In this document: one piece after another, positions 29,397-39,037 of the stretch
Layout: each line of letters opens with the position of its first letter
Position numbering within the stretch: the first letter of the stretch is position 1
NCBI GenBank assembly: GCA_006386115.1
Contig: VFIW01000135.1
Coordinates: forward strand, 39,948-103,947
Direction of reading: 5' to 3'
DNA from: Globisporangium splendens
Taxonomy: Eukaryota > Oomycota > Peronosporomycetes > Pythiales > Pythiaceae
DNA: 64,000 nt
The notes under the pieces: generated by a model
The model's database searches: none
Told to the model about the DNA's origin: nothing
What the model saw: only the letters and a program-made list of their open reading frames with translations
Program-made: the position numbers and the translations under genes

Positions 29397-32300
29397 ATGG
29401 CACGACGGAAGCGCAGGACACCAAGGAGGCGCACGCCTCAGCCCTTCTGGCTCCGCGACGAGCTCCTGCTGCTGCTGCGCGCATGGCGGGACGTCCAGGG
29501 CGAGGACGGAGACGCGTCGCCATCGCTTCCTACGTCCGCCGGTGCTGTGTCTGGAGATGCTGGCGCTCCTCCAGCGCTTGATGGAAACCACGAGAAGGAG
29601 GGATCCACACTTCTCCTTGATGCGCAACTCGAGACTCGCATCTACGAGCGATTCTGCGTGCTGGTGCTGGAAAAACATAATGGCCCGAATTCGATGAAGC
29701 GATCTAAGTCTGAGGTCCAGATCCAGCTTCGTGACCTCGTTGCAGCGCTCGCGACAATCTCGCCGTCTCAGAAAGACTGTACTGCTGCTGCTGAACATGA
29801 ACAGTCATGTGATGACGTGGATTCCGAGTTAATGGAGTTATTCGAGGAGATAAAAAGCAGGAAGAAGCCGACGGGTGTGCCGTTGGTAAGCAGTCGGGAC
29901 GCAGTTGAACGCTCTGGGACGACGCCTGTCACAGCCGAAGTATCAAGTGATGCTCCAGTGACAAAAGAGGAGCTCATGCTGTTTATTTCAGCATGGCAGA
30001 CCGTACTGGATGGACTGACTGCAGTGACCGAAGATGCGATGGCAAGCGTTGACGTTGACATCTTGAGGCGCTTCCAAGTCTGCAGTTTCACGAGGAGAGC
30101 GCCTGAAGTGCTGTTGCAATGGAAGCAGGCGATGCGCGACACGCACGAGAGACTCTCCAAGTTGCAATTGGAAAACGACGACCGGGACTGGTTTGCGCTT
30201 AGCACAAAGGTGCGATCGCTCATCCAAGCGACATGGGAACTCCGTGAGCGCGACGACAACGCAGCTGTTGTGGACATGGATCGAGACATGTTTGATGAAC
30301 TCACGGCGCTTTTCGAGAAGGAACGCGAATTGGAATTGAAGAAAGAACGAGCGAAGTCTACGAATCCGATGTTGGAGCATACTATGGAACAGCACGTTGC
30401 GGAAAGTGAAACCGTGGAAGATGGTCTGCGTGGTGGTAACGCTGTCGTTGATAAAGGCGCACAAGTTGGCACCAGTGAAGGAGGTGTCGGTTCGGCAAGT
30501 AAGCGGAAACAGCCAACTTCTGAACACATGGAAGAAACACCAGCGCGCAAGAAAGGCAAGCTGAATATGTCTTCTTCAACGAGCTCTTCCTCAACACCTA
30601 CAGATGACGCATCCGAGCTTGTGGTAGGTTCAACGTGGACTCGCAGCCAGCTACTGACACTCCTCCGTGCTCACCGCGAGATGAGCCCTCGTGAAGCTGG
30701 CGAAAGTCTGGGGAACTTTGATGATCGCATCTTCAAGCATGTGCTTTCTCTTGATAGCAGCTTGGCAAATCGAACACAGCGGAACATGGTCGATCACAAG
30801 CGAAAGATTCTTCAGTCTCGTGAATTTATTGCTGATTTCAATAATAAGGAGCACTGCAATGGAGCGGGGTCATCAACGGAGAGCAAGTCCTGGTTCTCTT
30901 TGACTCAGAAGGAGCAAATGAAGGTCGTGAAGAGCAAATTCTCGAGACCTCAGTTTGTGTTTCTTGATGAAGAACTGTATGATCAATTGGATGCCGTTGC
31001 TGGCGCAAATGAGCTTTTGTCGGGTGCCGAATGGAGTGACCAGAAATCATCATTAGCGATGATCTTGAATGCGTGGCGCGAAATGCTCGCAGTCGCACCT
31101 CAGAGGTCAAGCGAGACAGAAGACTCTTTTCTCGGCTTCTTCTTACAGCGCTATAGCTCGCTCAGTGCTGGCAGCCAGATGCAAACCGACAACACCATTT
31201 TCCAGAAAATGAAGCAGCTCCGAGCAACATATCACACTGTTCTGCAGTACAATAAAACAAAGCAAGCTGAAGCAGCGGATGCGGACTCGTGGTTCTCTCT
31301 GCCAACAAAGGAGAAGTACGACGAGATCGTCTCGAACTGGAGCAAGTGGAAGGATTGCGTGAGAATCACGCGCGACATGTTTGACACTTTGGCGTTGATC
31401 ACCACAAAGGAGCAGAGCCGGAATCAAGACGCGACATCAGTGCAGTCAACGGCGAGTGTATCTGAAGATAATGCGGCTGAAATGCAGCAAAATGGACACT
31501 TATCACCAACACCAGCGAGTCCTTCAAAAGACCCTCAAATCGAAAACGAACTCAATACACAGCCAAAAGAAAAGAGTTCTTTACCCAGCCACGCGGCGGT
31601 GTCCAACGGTGAATCATCTCAAAAAACCCCAGTGGTTCCTGCCGCACCTCAGGCTGATGACTATCTGAAAAAATCTGACGTCGAGAGTATCTCACTTAAT
31701 ACTCACGTTTTGGACAACGCTGTCGAACGTACAGCGTACGGAATGGCCGACAAAGATGTCGCGAATGAACACGTCAATTCGACTCTCGATGATCCCTCAA
31801 GCAACATTTCCGAGCAAGAGCCAACCAGCTTTTTACGTGTGTCTGGGAATCAGTATCCGCCGACGCACCGTGATTCTACCCCTGAAAAGCATACACTGCT
31901 TGAAATAGCCACCTCACCGACCAAGCACACTGAAACTGAAGGAATCAGTGCAAATCTCAATGATCCTTTGAGCCAAACAATCGAGCAAGAGCCAACCAGC
32001 TTTTTACGTGTGTCTGGGAACCAGTATCCGGCGACGCACCATGATTCTACCCCTGAACAACGTACACTACTTGAAATGATCAGTCATCTCGACCACCAAG
32101 CCACACAACTTGGAGTCTTGATCCAGCAACTCCAAGAAGAAAAAACTGCTGCGCGAGAAGAGCGACGTCGAGAGCGACGAGAACGAAAACTGCAACGAGT
32201 GGAACAGCGAAAACTGGAGTCAGCGAGAAGACGAGAAGAGAGATTGCTCGAGAAAGAGAAAGATCAAAAGCTATTAAGAGAGTTGTTCGGGAAGAAGTGA
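29397..32300 (+). CDS. SANT-like/coiled-coil array protein E (four domains)
   Basis: 967 residues beginning with a basic stretch (MARRKRRTPRRRTPQ). Domain 1 (~17-125; FWLRDELLLLLRAWRDV) lacks the WF half. Domain 2 (~188-307) starts VTKEELMLFISAWQTVL and lacks the first Trp, but has RDWFALSTKVRS and VVDMDRDMFDEL. Domains 3 (~412-535; TWTRSQLLTLLRAHREM, SWFSLTQKEQMK, FVFLDEELYDQL) and 4 (~544-668; EWSDQKSSLAMILNAWREM, SWFSLPTKEKYDE) are fuller. The linker holds a 57-residue tandem duplication (EQEPTSFLRVSGNQYP at DNA 31812 and again at 31983). The C-terminal coil begins LLEMISHLDHQATQLGVLI and ends LLRELFGKK. It converges with gene F, 529 bp apart. Confidence 0.88.
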   Translation: MARRKRRTPRRRTPQPFWLRDELLLLLRAWRDVQGEDGDASPSLPTSAGAVSGDAGAPPALDGNHEKEGSTLLLDAQLETRIYERFCVLVLEKHNGPNSMKRSKSEVQIQLRDLVAALATISPSQKDCTAAAEHEQSCDDVDSELMELFEEIKSRKKPTGVPLVSSRDAVERSGTTPVTAEVSSDAPVTKEELMLFISAWQTVLDGLTAVTEDAMASVDVDILRRFQVCSFTRRAPEVLLQWKQAMRDTHERLSKLQLENDDRDWFALSTKVRSLIQATWELRERDDNAAVVDMDRDMFDELTALFEKERELELKKERAKSTNPMLEHTMEQHVAESETVEDGLRGGNAVVDKGAQVGTSEGGVGSASKRKQPTSEHMEETPARKKGKLNMSSSTSSSSTPTDDASELVVGSTWTRSQLLTLLRAHREMSPREAGESLGNFDDRIFKHVLSLDSSLANRTQRNMVDHKRKILQSREFIADFNNKEHCNGAGSSTESKSWFSLTQKEQMKVVKSKFSRPQFVFLDEELYDQLDAVAGANELLSGAEWSDQKSSLAMILNAWREMLAVAPQRSSETEDSFLGFFLQRYSSLSAGSQMQTDNTIFQKMKQLRATYHTVLQYNKTKQAEAADADSWFSLPTKEKYDEIVSNWSKWKDCVRITRDMFDTLALITTKEQSRNQDATSVQSTASVSEDNAAEMQQNGHLSPTPASPSKDPQIENELNTQPKEKSSLPSHAAVSNGESSQKTPVVPAAPQADDYLKKSDVESISLNTHVLDNAVERTAYGMADKDVANEHVNSTLDDPSSNISEQEPTSFLRVSGNQYPPTHRDSTPEKHTLLEIATSPTKHTETEGISANLNDPLSQTIEQEPTSFLRVSGNQYPATHHDSTPEQRTLLEMISHLDHQATQLGVLIQQLQEEKTAAREERRRERRERKLQRVEQRKLESARRREERLLEKEKDQKLLRELFGKK
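31812..32060 (+). repeat. 171-bp in-frame tandem duplication inside gene E
   Basis: The unit starting GAGCAAGAGCCAACCAGC recurs 171 bp (57 codons) later with a few substitutions, so the copy is recent. The second copy runs straight into the coiled coil. Confidence 0.9.
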
Positions 32301-32829
32301 CTTAGCGGATCCCAGTTTTGAAGTACGTTCCTAGTCGGGAAATACAGATGACCTGAAGCTGGCAGAAGCTGTCTGAAGAGCTACTGATGTGAGGCTCCAT
32401 CGATGGTCCACACTTTCCATGTTCGCAGTCCGTTGGATCACCGCACCGCACGAATGCGAGGCAAAAGATAGACCATCGAGCGAGCTAACTCACCGGAACT
32501 AGCAGCCATTTGGCGTTTACCTGTTGCAAGACAGATCTTGGTAGGTCTCGATTCCCCCCAACTGAAACTATGGAGAGCAATCGAGACAGTGAGCCACCGT
32601 AGCCGAGCTCACCTTAGCTACTTCGAAGTATTGATTTTAGGTTTCTTCAGCTTCGCTGGTGAGTGTGGGCAGCATCCTCAGGCACATTTCGCTAGATAAT
32701 TCCAATAAATTGCACTCACCACATCTTGATGCTTTAAATTAGTTCATTACCATACAACTGCGCTTCGTTGACATACCAATCAGCAATAATACTACAGCCT
32801 CACGCAAATTGGTTCAAGTCGAGCATGAT
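32301..32829. other. Intergenic region between convergent genes E and F
   Basis: No gene recognised. It should hold both 3' ends. Confidence 0.4.
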
Positions 32830-34959
32830 TCACCGCCGCGTCGTGTCTCGGTCTCGCTTGAACTGCTCTATCATTTGCTTCCTTTCTGCTCGATCTCTCT
32901 GCATTTCTTCCAGAAATCTCCACCGCTCCTCGCGATCGCGCTTGTACATTGCTTCGCGAAGCTCTCGCTCCTCTTTGATCTCGGCGCGCATTTGGGTCGC
33001 CAGCATGCTCAAAAACCGGGCTTTCTCCTCGAGGATGTTAATGACATTGAGCACATCGGAATCCAGTCTCCGTTTCTTCTGCGCTCGTGAACCGCGCTTG
33101 AGAGAGTCCGCGGGAGAGGTTTTGTCTTCACTTCTCGGGCCGCTATCATTTCCAAACACACTTTTGGCTGGTGAAGAAAACGCTTCCGATTTTTCGGGCG
33201 AGACTGGAATAAAGGGAATGGAACGCGAGCTTGATTTCCTTGGAACTCTTGCAGTCCACACCGTGCAGCCAGTATCGCTATCAATAATGCTTTCTCTCTC
33301 CGAGCTTGAACTCCCTGAATCGTCATCTGAGTCATCATTGTGTATAGACATTCCGTCATCACTCATCATATAATCGTTCGCATCCGGCATCTGCACCAAC
33401 TTTGATGACGGGATGTCTTCGCTGATCATCGTGTCACTGAAGCTGCTGGTGAGACTATCCGCCGAATGATGCGACGGTGAGTGCGTCTGCATTGCGTTAC
33501 TTGATGCTGGTTCTATGAAGTCGATAGGCTCGTTCTGGATTTGCCGGATCTTGTCAACCATGCCAAAGATCTCTTTATCCATCGCGACATAATAGCGAGA
33601 AGTTTGGTTATCCGCCGTCTTGGTGATCCTCAAAATCTCGCTTTTGCGCTTTGACTCTCGCAGTTTGAACCAACTTTTTCGTTCCATTCCCTCGTTGTTG
33701 TCCTGTGACTCGGTCTCTGCCATACTGTTGTAATCGGCAATGTGCTTGTGCATGAGCACCAGGTACCTGATCTGGCGAAGTACGTCTTGGAAACTTGCGC
33801 CTTCGCACAAACTGCAGAACTTTTCATAAATAAGCGTATCCACTTCTTCTTTCGAGATCCCTGTCATGAACGTCACATCGTCCGCTATCTCGTGCCACGC
33901 GTGCAACAGCAGGATGACTTCATCTCGGCTCCACGTAAAATCTTCATCCACCGTCGTAGCATCAGCAGCGTCACGAGATATCTTGACCGATCGCTTCACG
34001 AGTCCCTCCATCATGCGAAAACCGTCTTCATCGAAATACATGAAGCCTCTATTGGAATGAGACGGGTCCGCTGCGACGAGCTTGTTTTTCTCTGTCTGGC
34101 TCAGTGCAAACCACTTCGCTGCTTTATTTCGCTTCGCCTCGTTGAACCTGGAGATGAACTCGAACGAGCGCTGCATCACACACCTCTTCCACACAACTGA
34201 TCTCTTGGTTCTGAAGCTGCTGTCTGCATCCTCACAGAGCTCCGTGTAGCGTTCGTAGACACGCTGGTTCAGCGTTTTAACGCTCTGCAACGGCTTCTGG
34301 CGATTTTCCGCGTCCTCGACGACATCCTGCCATGCACGCAGCAATCGGTCTCGCTCCTCCTTTTCCCAGGGGCCGCTCATGTACGATTCCTCCGCCTGTA
34401 GCACTTTATGGTCGTCGCTTTCGTTGTCTTTATCTGGAACCACCATCCGCACTCTCGGCTTCGTCCTGTTCACTTTCATGGTCTCATCGCGCTTATAGGC
34501 ACCGCTTTCCATAATCCGATGCAATTCGGCGAAGATCTCCCTGTCGACCATCATGAGCGTCGAGATCACGCCAACGTGCACGACGTCGGCCACGCGCTCT
34601 TTCCGCGAGCTGAGCGAGAACGAGAACCAGAGCCGCACGCGCGCGCTTTGTGCTTCGTCATTAAAGTCGCAGATGAAGCGGTAGCTCCACACGAGCTTGC
34701 GGACCTTGTCAGTGATCGATGTGGGCGATCGATGCGCGCTGCTGCTGTGCTTCCTGTCCTTCTTGGCGAGCGCGTGGAAGCGCGCGGCGAGGCACTCGTA
34801 CAACACGTGCATGGAGCTCTTGCCCATGCTCTCGTGGCGCTTGGACGGCGGGGGCAACACGTCGCGCCACGCGCGCAGCAGCAGCAGCAGTTCGTCGCGG
34901 CTCCAGAGACCGTGCGGCGGCGCCGCGTCTGGCGCCTTCGCCTCGCGTCGTGTCTTCAT
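32830..34959 (-). CDS. SANT-like/coiled-coil array protein F (three domains)
   Basis: 709 residues from the ATG at 34959 (MKTRREAKAPDAAPP); upstream in-frame codons lack ATG until well past the likely UTR. Domain 1 (~18-155; LWSRDELLLLLRAWRDVL, RLWFSFSLSSRKE, TLMMVDREIFAEL), domain 2 (~196-330; PWEKEERDRLLRAWQDV, AKWFALSQTEKNK, FMYFDEDGFRMM) and domain 3 (~341-475; TWSRDEVILLLHAWHEI, KSWFKLRESKRKSE, YVAMDKEIFGMV). The linker has a Ser/Asp cluster (DDDSGSSSSERE). The coil begins VLNVINILEEKARFLSML. Pseudogene G is its closest visible relative in domain 3. Confidence 0.87.
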   Translation of the reverse strand: MKTRREAKAPDAAPPHGLWSRDELLLLLRAWRDVLPPPSKRHESMGKSSMHVLYECLAARFHALAKKDRKHSSSAHRSPTSITDKVRKLVWSYRFICDFNDEAQSARVRLWFSFSLSSRKERVADVVHVGVISTLMMVDREIFAELHRIMESGAYKRDETMKVNRTKPRVRMVVPDKDNESDDHKVLQAEESYMSGPWEKEERDRLLRAWQDVVEDAENRQKPLQSVKTLNQRVYERYTELCEDADSSFRTKRSVVWKRCVMQRSFEFISRFNEAKRNKAAKWFALSQTEKNKLVAADPSHSNRGFMYFDEDGFRMMEGLVKRSVKISRDAADATTVDEDFTWSRDEVILLLHAWHEIADDVTFMTGISKEEVDTLIYEKFCSLCEGASFQDVLRQIRYLVLMHKHIADYNSMAETESQDNNEGMERKSWFKLRESKRKSEILRITKTADNQTSRYYVAMDKEIFGMVDKIRQIQNEPIDFIEPASSNAMQTHSPSHHSADSLTSSFSDTMISEDIPSSKLVQMPDANDYMMSDDGMSIHNDDSDDDSGSSSSERESIIDSDTGCTVWTARVPRKSSSRSIPFIPVSPEKSEAFSSPAKSVFGNDSGPRSEDKTSPADSLKRGSRAQKKRRLDSDVLNVINILEEKARFLSMLATQMRAEIKEERELREAMYKRDREERWRFLEEMQRDRAERKQMIEQFKRDRDTTRR

Positions 34960-35445
34960 CGATGGTCGCCTGGTCTTGATCCTTGTCGGGTACTGATGCA
35001 ACCCCCCATTTTGGCGCCAATTGATCACCAGTCGCAATTGAACCGAGACACATGACTTGTGATTGGCTTAAAATAGACATTTGAGGTAAGATGATTGGAT
35101 GACATTCGATGCATGACTTTCAAAATTGATAAGGAAAAGATAGAATGAGGACGCTTTTAGGACGAAGAATGTGATTGACGGATGAGGAAGCGTTTGCAAA
35201 AAGGAGATACGAGGACAAGCATTACCCCACTCACCTGGGCAACCAGCTATCGATAACTCAGGATCTTTTTGATCGGTCCACGTGAAGATATACGCTATTC
35301 CGAGATTGTGTCCAAGTTTAAAAACCATGTTGCCAATAGCGAGCGCGTACCACTCACTCAATTCCATTTCTATTTAGCAGATCGCAATTCTCGACACTTC
35401 AAAGCTTACTGGATCTGCAAGAGGAATCTCGAATCATCTTGGATC
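34960..35445. other. Intergenic region between gene F and the ankyrin gene
   Basis: No gene recognised on either strand. Confidence 0.4.
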
Positions 35446-36978
35446 TCAGAGACTACGAGGAGCCAGGTTCTTGTATCGGTTCACATACAAAAACTTGACG
35501 ACTTCTTCGTGTCCTTCTTCCATGGCATGCCGCAGCGCCAAGATCGAGCACCCTTCGGTTCGATTTTCGTGTAGAAATTTGACGACCTCGAAATGGCCAC
35601 CAGCTGCGGCCAGATCGATCGCGTTTGTCGTACAGCCTTCCTCGCGGTTGTCGTGGAGGAATCGGACGACATCGAGATCTCCCTCTGCTGCCGCGCAATC
35701 CATCGCTGCTGTGGAAAAACCGGTCGGACGATGCTCGTGAAGGAATTGCACCATTTCCAGGTAGGTATTTCTCGCTTTCCACTTGGTTCCTCGATCTGAG
35801 AATCCTTCCGTGCGGTTTGCATGCAGGAATTTGAGAACCTCCAAGTGGCCATTGTCTGCAGCATCGTCCATCGCTCTGGTCGTGCACCCTTCGGCACGAT
35901 TTTCATGCAAGAACTTGACGATCTCGACAAATCCGTTGCCTGCAGCACCATCCATCGCATTCCGAGTGCACCCTTCAGGACGATTTTCATGCAAGAACTG
36001 GACAATGGGAAAGTTGCCGTTCTTGGCGGCACGGTCCATCGCGGCCATCGAGCATCCTTCGGTACGATTTTCATGCAGAAACTTCACGATATTGTAGTAG
36101 CCGTTAGCTGCCGCACCATCCATCGCGTCCCTTCCGCAGCCTTCGGAGCGGTTTTCATGGAGGAACTGGACAACTTCTAGATACCCGTTTGTCGCAGCAA
36201 GATCCATCGCCTTTGTCGTAAACGCGTAATTGTGTCCATGGATCCATCGAACGACTTCCAGGTGGCCGCATCCAGCGGCATGCGCGATATCCTCGCCGGT
36301 CAGCTTGATGCTCTCTTGGGGACAATGGCTGTACAACCACTCGAGAAGCTCGAGATCTGGGCAGATGCTGTTCCCATCCGTATCACAAGACGCAGTGACC
36401 GCTGTCTTCATCAGATCGACCTCCCACTCCCACGTCGGATCCACCGTTAGCGTCTGCACCAACCACTGGAGCAGCGCCAAGCGGTTGTACGCAACGGCAC
36501 AACGCACGACGTCGCAGAACTGGAGTTTCCGGAAGCGATGGAGCACCTCTCGCTGACCCCCGATCATTTTCAGTACCTTGGCATCGTTCTCAATGATCGC
36601 AGCGTGCGTGAAAAAGCCGTTGCCTCTGGGAAATTTGTCACGACGGAACGGATCCACATTGTACTTTGGCTTCTCGTCCTCGCCACCCTCGCGGATGTAC
36701 TCGATGAACTCCCTGATGAGCCACGGGATGCCGTCCATGATGGCCGTGATGTTGCCCCAGAGCTTTGGGTTTGTCAGCACTTGGAACGCGAGCGACGATG
36801 ACGACGACGACGACGAAGTGGGAGGCAGCGTGCGCGTCTTCTTGCTCACGTGGTGGGTACCATACGCATCGCAGGCGTCTGGCGCATCATCAGAAAATGG
36901 TGAAGGCGGTGGATTCGCTGGGGAAGCGCTCACAGCGGCGTCCATGTTGCCGGCGTTGCGGATTGTCGTCATTCGCAT
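35446..36978 (-). CDS. Ankyrin-repeat protein
   Basis: 510 residues from the ATG at 36978 (MRMTTIRNAGNMDAAV); the frame is open upstream but only with non-ATG codons. The N-terminal ~50 residues are Pro/Ser-rich with a Ser run (~45-52). From ~residue 205 there are about nine 34-residue repeats of the form GxLEVVxFLHENRxEGCTxxAMDxAAxN, the ankyrin variant that is abundant in oomycete genomes. One repeat (GTKWKARNTYLEMVQFLHEHR) is degenerate. Ankyrin repeats bind proteins; no catalytic domain is attached, so the partner is unknown. It is placed between two members of the SANT-like family. Confidence 0.92.
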   Translation of the reverse strand: MRMTTIRNAGNMDAAVSASPANPPPSPFSDDAPDACDAYGTHHVSKKTRTLPPTSSSSSSSSLAFQVLTNPKLWGNITAIMDGIPWLIREFIEYIREGGEDEKPKYNVDPFRRDKFPRGNGFFTHAAIIENDAKVLKMIGGQREVLHRFRKLQFCDVVRCAVAYNRLALLQWLVQTLTVDPTWEWEVDLMKTAVTASCDTDGNSICPDLELLEWLYSHCPQESIKLTGEDIAHAAGCGHLEVVRWIHGHNYAFTTKAMDLAATNGYLEVVQFLHENRSEGCGRDAMDGAAANGYYNIVKFLHENRTEGCSMAAMDRAAKNGNFPIVQFLHENRPEGCTRNAMDGAAGNGFVEIVKFLHENRAEGCTTRAMDDAADNGHLEVLKFLHANRTEGFSDRGTKWKARNTYLEMVQFLHEHRPTGFSTAAMDCAAAEGDLDVVRFLHDNREEGCTTNAIDLAAAGGHFEVVKFLHENRTEGCSILALRHAMEEGHEEVVKFLYVNRYKNLAPRSL

Positions 36979-37194
36979 TGACGATGCTCTCTCAACAGTG
37001 GGTTGGATTTTTGAACTTGGCAGCTGTTTTGCAAGTATCCAATCAAGACCTTCTATTATTGGAAAGTTTGCCACTCAGCCAATGAAAGTAGATATTGATC
37101 GCATGTATTGGCCAATCCGCATTGCCTGGATCATTGACACTCCTTCTTCAGATTGCACCAGCACGCAAAGAAAAACAGGAAACTCAATAGAGAT

Positions 37195-38330
37195 GCAAGG
37201 GAGTGTGCGGAGACAACCGGAGTTGCTGCTGCGCGCGAAGGACTCCACCATGACCCAGCAGAAAACCAACGAGCGCGTCACGGAGCGCTTCTTCGTGCTC
37301 ACGCAGTCCACCAGGCGCTCGATTCGCTCGGTGATTGCCCAGCAGCGCCGCTGGTTTGCGCTCACGAACACGCAACGGTAAGACCGCGTCACCAATCTGG
37401 TCAAGGACAGCTATATCCTCCACCTTCTGCACGTGATCGAGCGCGAGCTGTTTGTCAGCTTGCTCGACGCAGTTGCCTTGGAAGAAGATATTGCGAAGGG
37501 AAATGGGACTGCAGAGGGTAGCAGCGACGAAGAAATCACACCAAAAATGATGATGCGCTCATGGCCACCAGACGAGATTGGCCGATTCGTGCGCGCTTGG
37601 TGAGACGTCGTCTTTGAAGTGGATCTGGATCCGAGTCGGAAGCAAAGCTTCAACGAAGCTGTGTTTGATCGCTTTCTGAAGCTCTCTGACGGATTCACCA
37701 CGAAAACCATACATGCGACAGCAGCGAAGCGACTTTCCTTGGAGAACACCGTCGAGTTTATCTCCGAGTACAGCCAGAGCGAAGCACAAGCAAAGAAGAA
37801 GTGGTTCTCACTCAGTTTGAAGGAGCAACAGCGCATTGCGAACGTGCGCTATCAACATTCCACCAAGTTTGATTTTATTAGCGCAGACGCTTATTCAGCG
37901 GTGTGGCGGATTTTGACGCAAAAGCAGGTGATCACTGTGGTAGAAGATCGGTTCATGTGGCGCCGAGACGACGTTGTGCAGCTGTTACAGGTGTGGGAGG
38001 AAACGGTCGGCGTCGTCTCGCACTTTATCAATATCTCGCAAGACGAAATTGAGAGCTGCATTCACAAGAAGTTTTACTCTTTCCGCCAAGGGGCTAGAAC
38101 GCACAGTGTGGTGCGCCAGATGCAATATCTGACACTTGTTCACAAGGGTATTTCGGACTACGAAAGAGACAGCATCAATGAAAAGTGTCCAACCGGCGAG
38201 TTCAAGACACCACAGACTCGAGATTGGTTCTAGGTGCATTTGCCAGGAAGGTACGTCAAAGGATAATGCTGACTTAGGTGAAGAAACAAGGATGATCTTC
38301 AGGTCGAGTGAGAGCACTCGCGTCGGGAAA
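37195..38330 (+). pseudogene. SANT-like array member G, decayed
   Basis: A single frame (frame 2) carries family features interrupted by stops at 37379 (TAA), 37601 (TGA) and 38231 (TAG). It has RRWFALTNTQR, SWPPDEIGRFVRAW then a stop, KKWFSLSLKEQQRI, and FMWRRDDVVQLLQVWEET with VVRQMQYLTLVHKGISDY. The last part aligns with domain 3 of gene F (TWSRDEVILLLHAW, then VLRQIRYLVLMHKHIADY). The first Trp motif and the coil are missing. The absence of frameshifts suggests recent decay. Confidence 0.85.
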
Positions 38331-39037
38331 GGTAAAAGTGTGATATGACGCGCGACACAAACGACGACTGCAGAAAATAATCAACAATTTAACCGCCGTG
38401 GTGCATGAGCAGTTGCCACCGACATTCATCAATATCGTATCTGCAGATCGCGCCAAGTCTTGAGATTGAGATTCTCAAGAGAATACTTTCAGACAGAAAA
38501 TAATGTGCAAGTTAAGTTGAGATTTAAAAATCTCAGCTGGGCTTGCACATTTCTTTCTGTGTGCCAGCAAGAGTTGATATCCGTTCATCATGTTGGCGCT
38601 TTGCAGCTGCCTGCTCTCGAAACAACTTTGCAAATGCAGCAACGAGCTCCTTGCGTTTGTGCATAGGGTGCTCTGCACGAGGCACGCAATCGGGGTGAAG
38701 CGAACGACCCCACATCCACTTCACGATCTCGGACTGATAAGAAGATTGACTATCCACACAAGCAAATTTTCCCGCAAGTGAGGTGCATCTCCGTGACAAC
38801 TTGTCGGGCGGACGACTTTGCTGCCGACAAACGATGCAAAGGAGGGGGATGGACCATTTGCCCAGAAAAAAACCCACGAAGGAACAAGAACAACCCATCT
38901 TTCGTTTTCATGTCTCACGTCCCTTCCCTCCCTTCCCTTCGCGTTCTGTAGTTCGACAGACCACATAGAAAAGACCCACTCGTCGCCAGCAGCGCCCTCA
39001 TCAGCAGACAACAAGGCGAAGCGAGAAGCAGCCCTCC
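38234..39037. other. Intergenic region with nested palindromes
   Basis: Contains the inverted repeats described at 38468-38563. A minus-strand frame (38533-38720) encodes a short Lys/Glu-rich helix that could be a coil remnant of the array family, but this is too short to call. Confidence 0.4.
38468..38563. repeat. Nested inverted repeats, predicted long hairpin
   Basis: Outer arms CAGACAGAAA (38490-38499) and TTTCTTTCTGTGTG (38550-38563); middle arms ATGTGCAAG (38503-38511) and CTTGCACAT (38542-38550); inner arms TGAGATTT (38518-38525) and AAATCTCA (38528-38535). An extra small palindrome, ATTCTC-AA-GAGAAT, sits just upstream. It could be a MITE remnant or a hairpin RNA. Confidence 0.65.
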
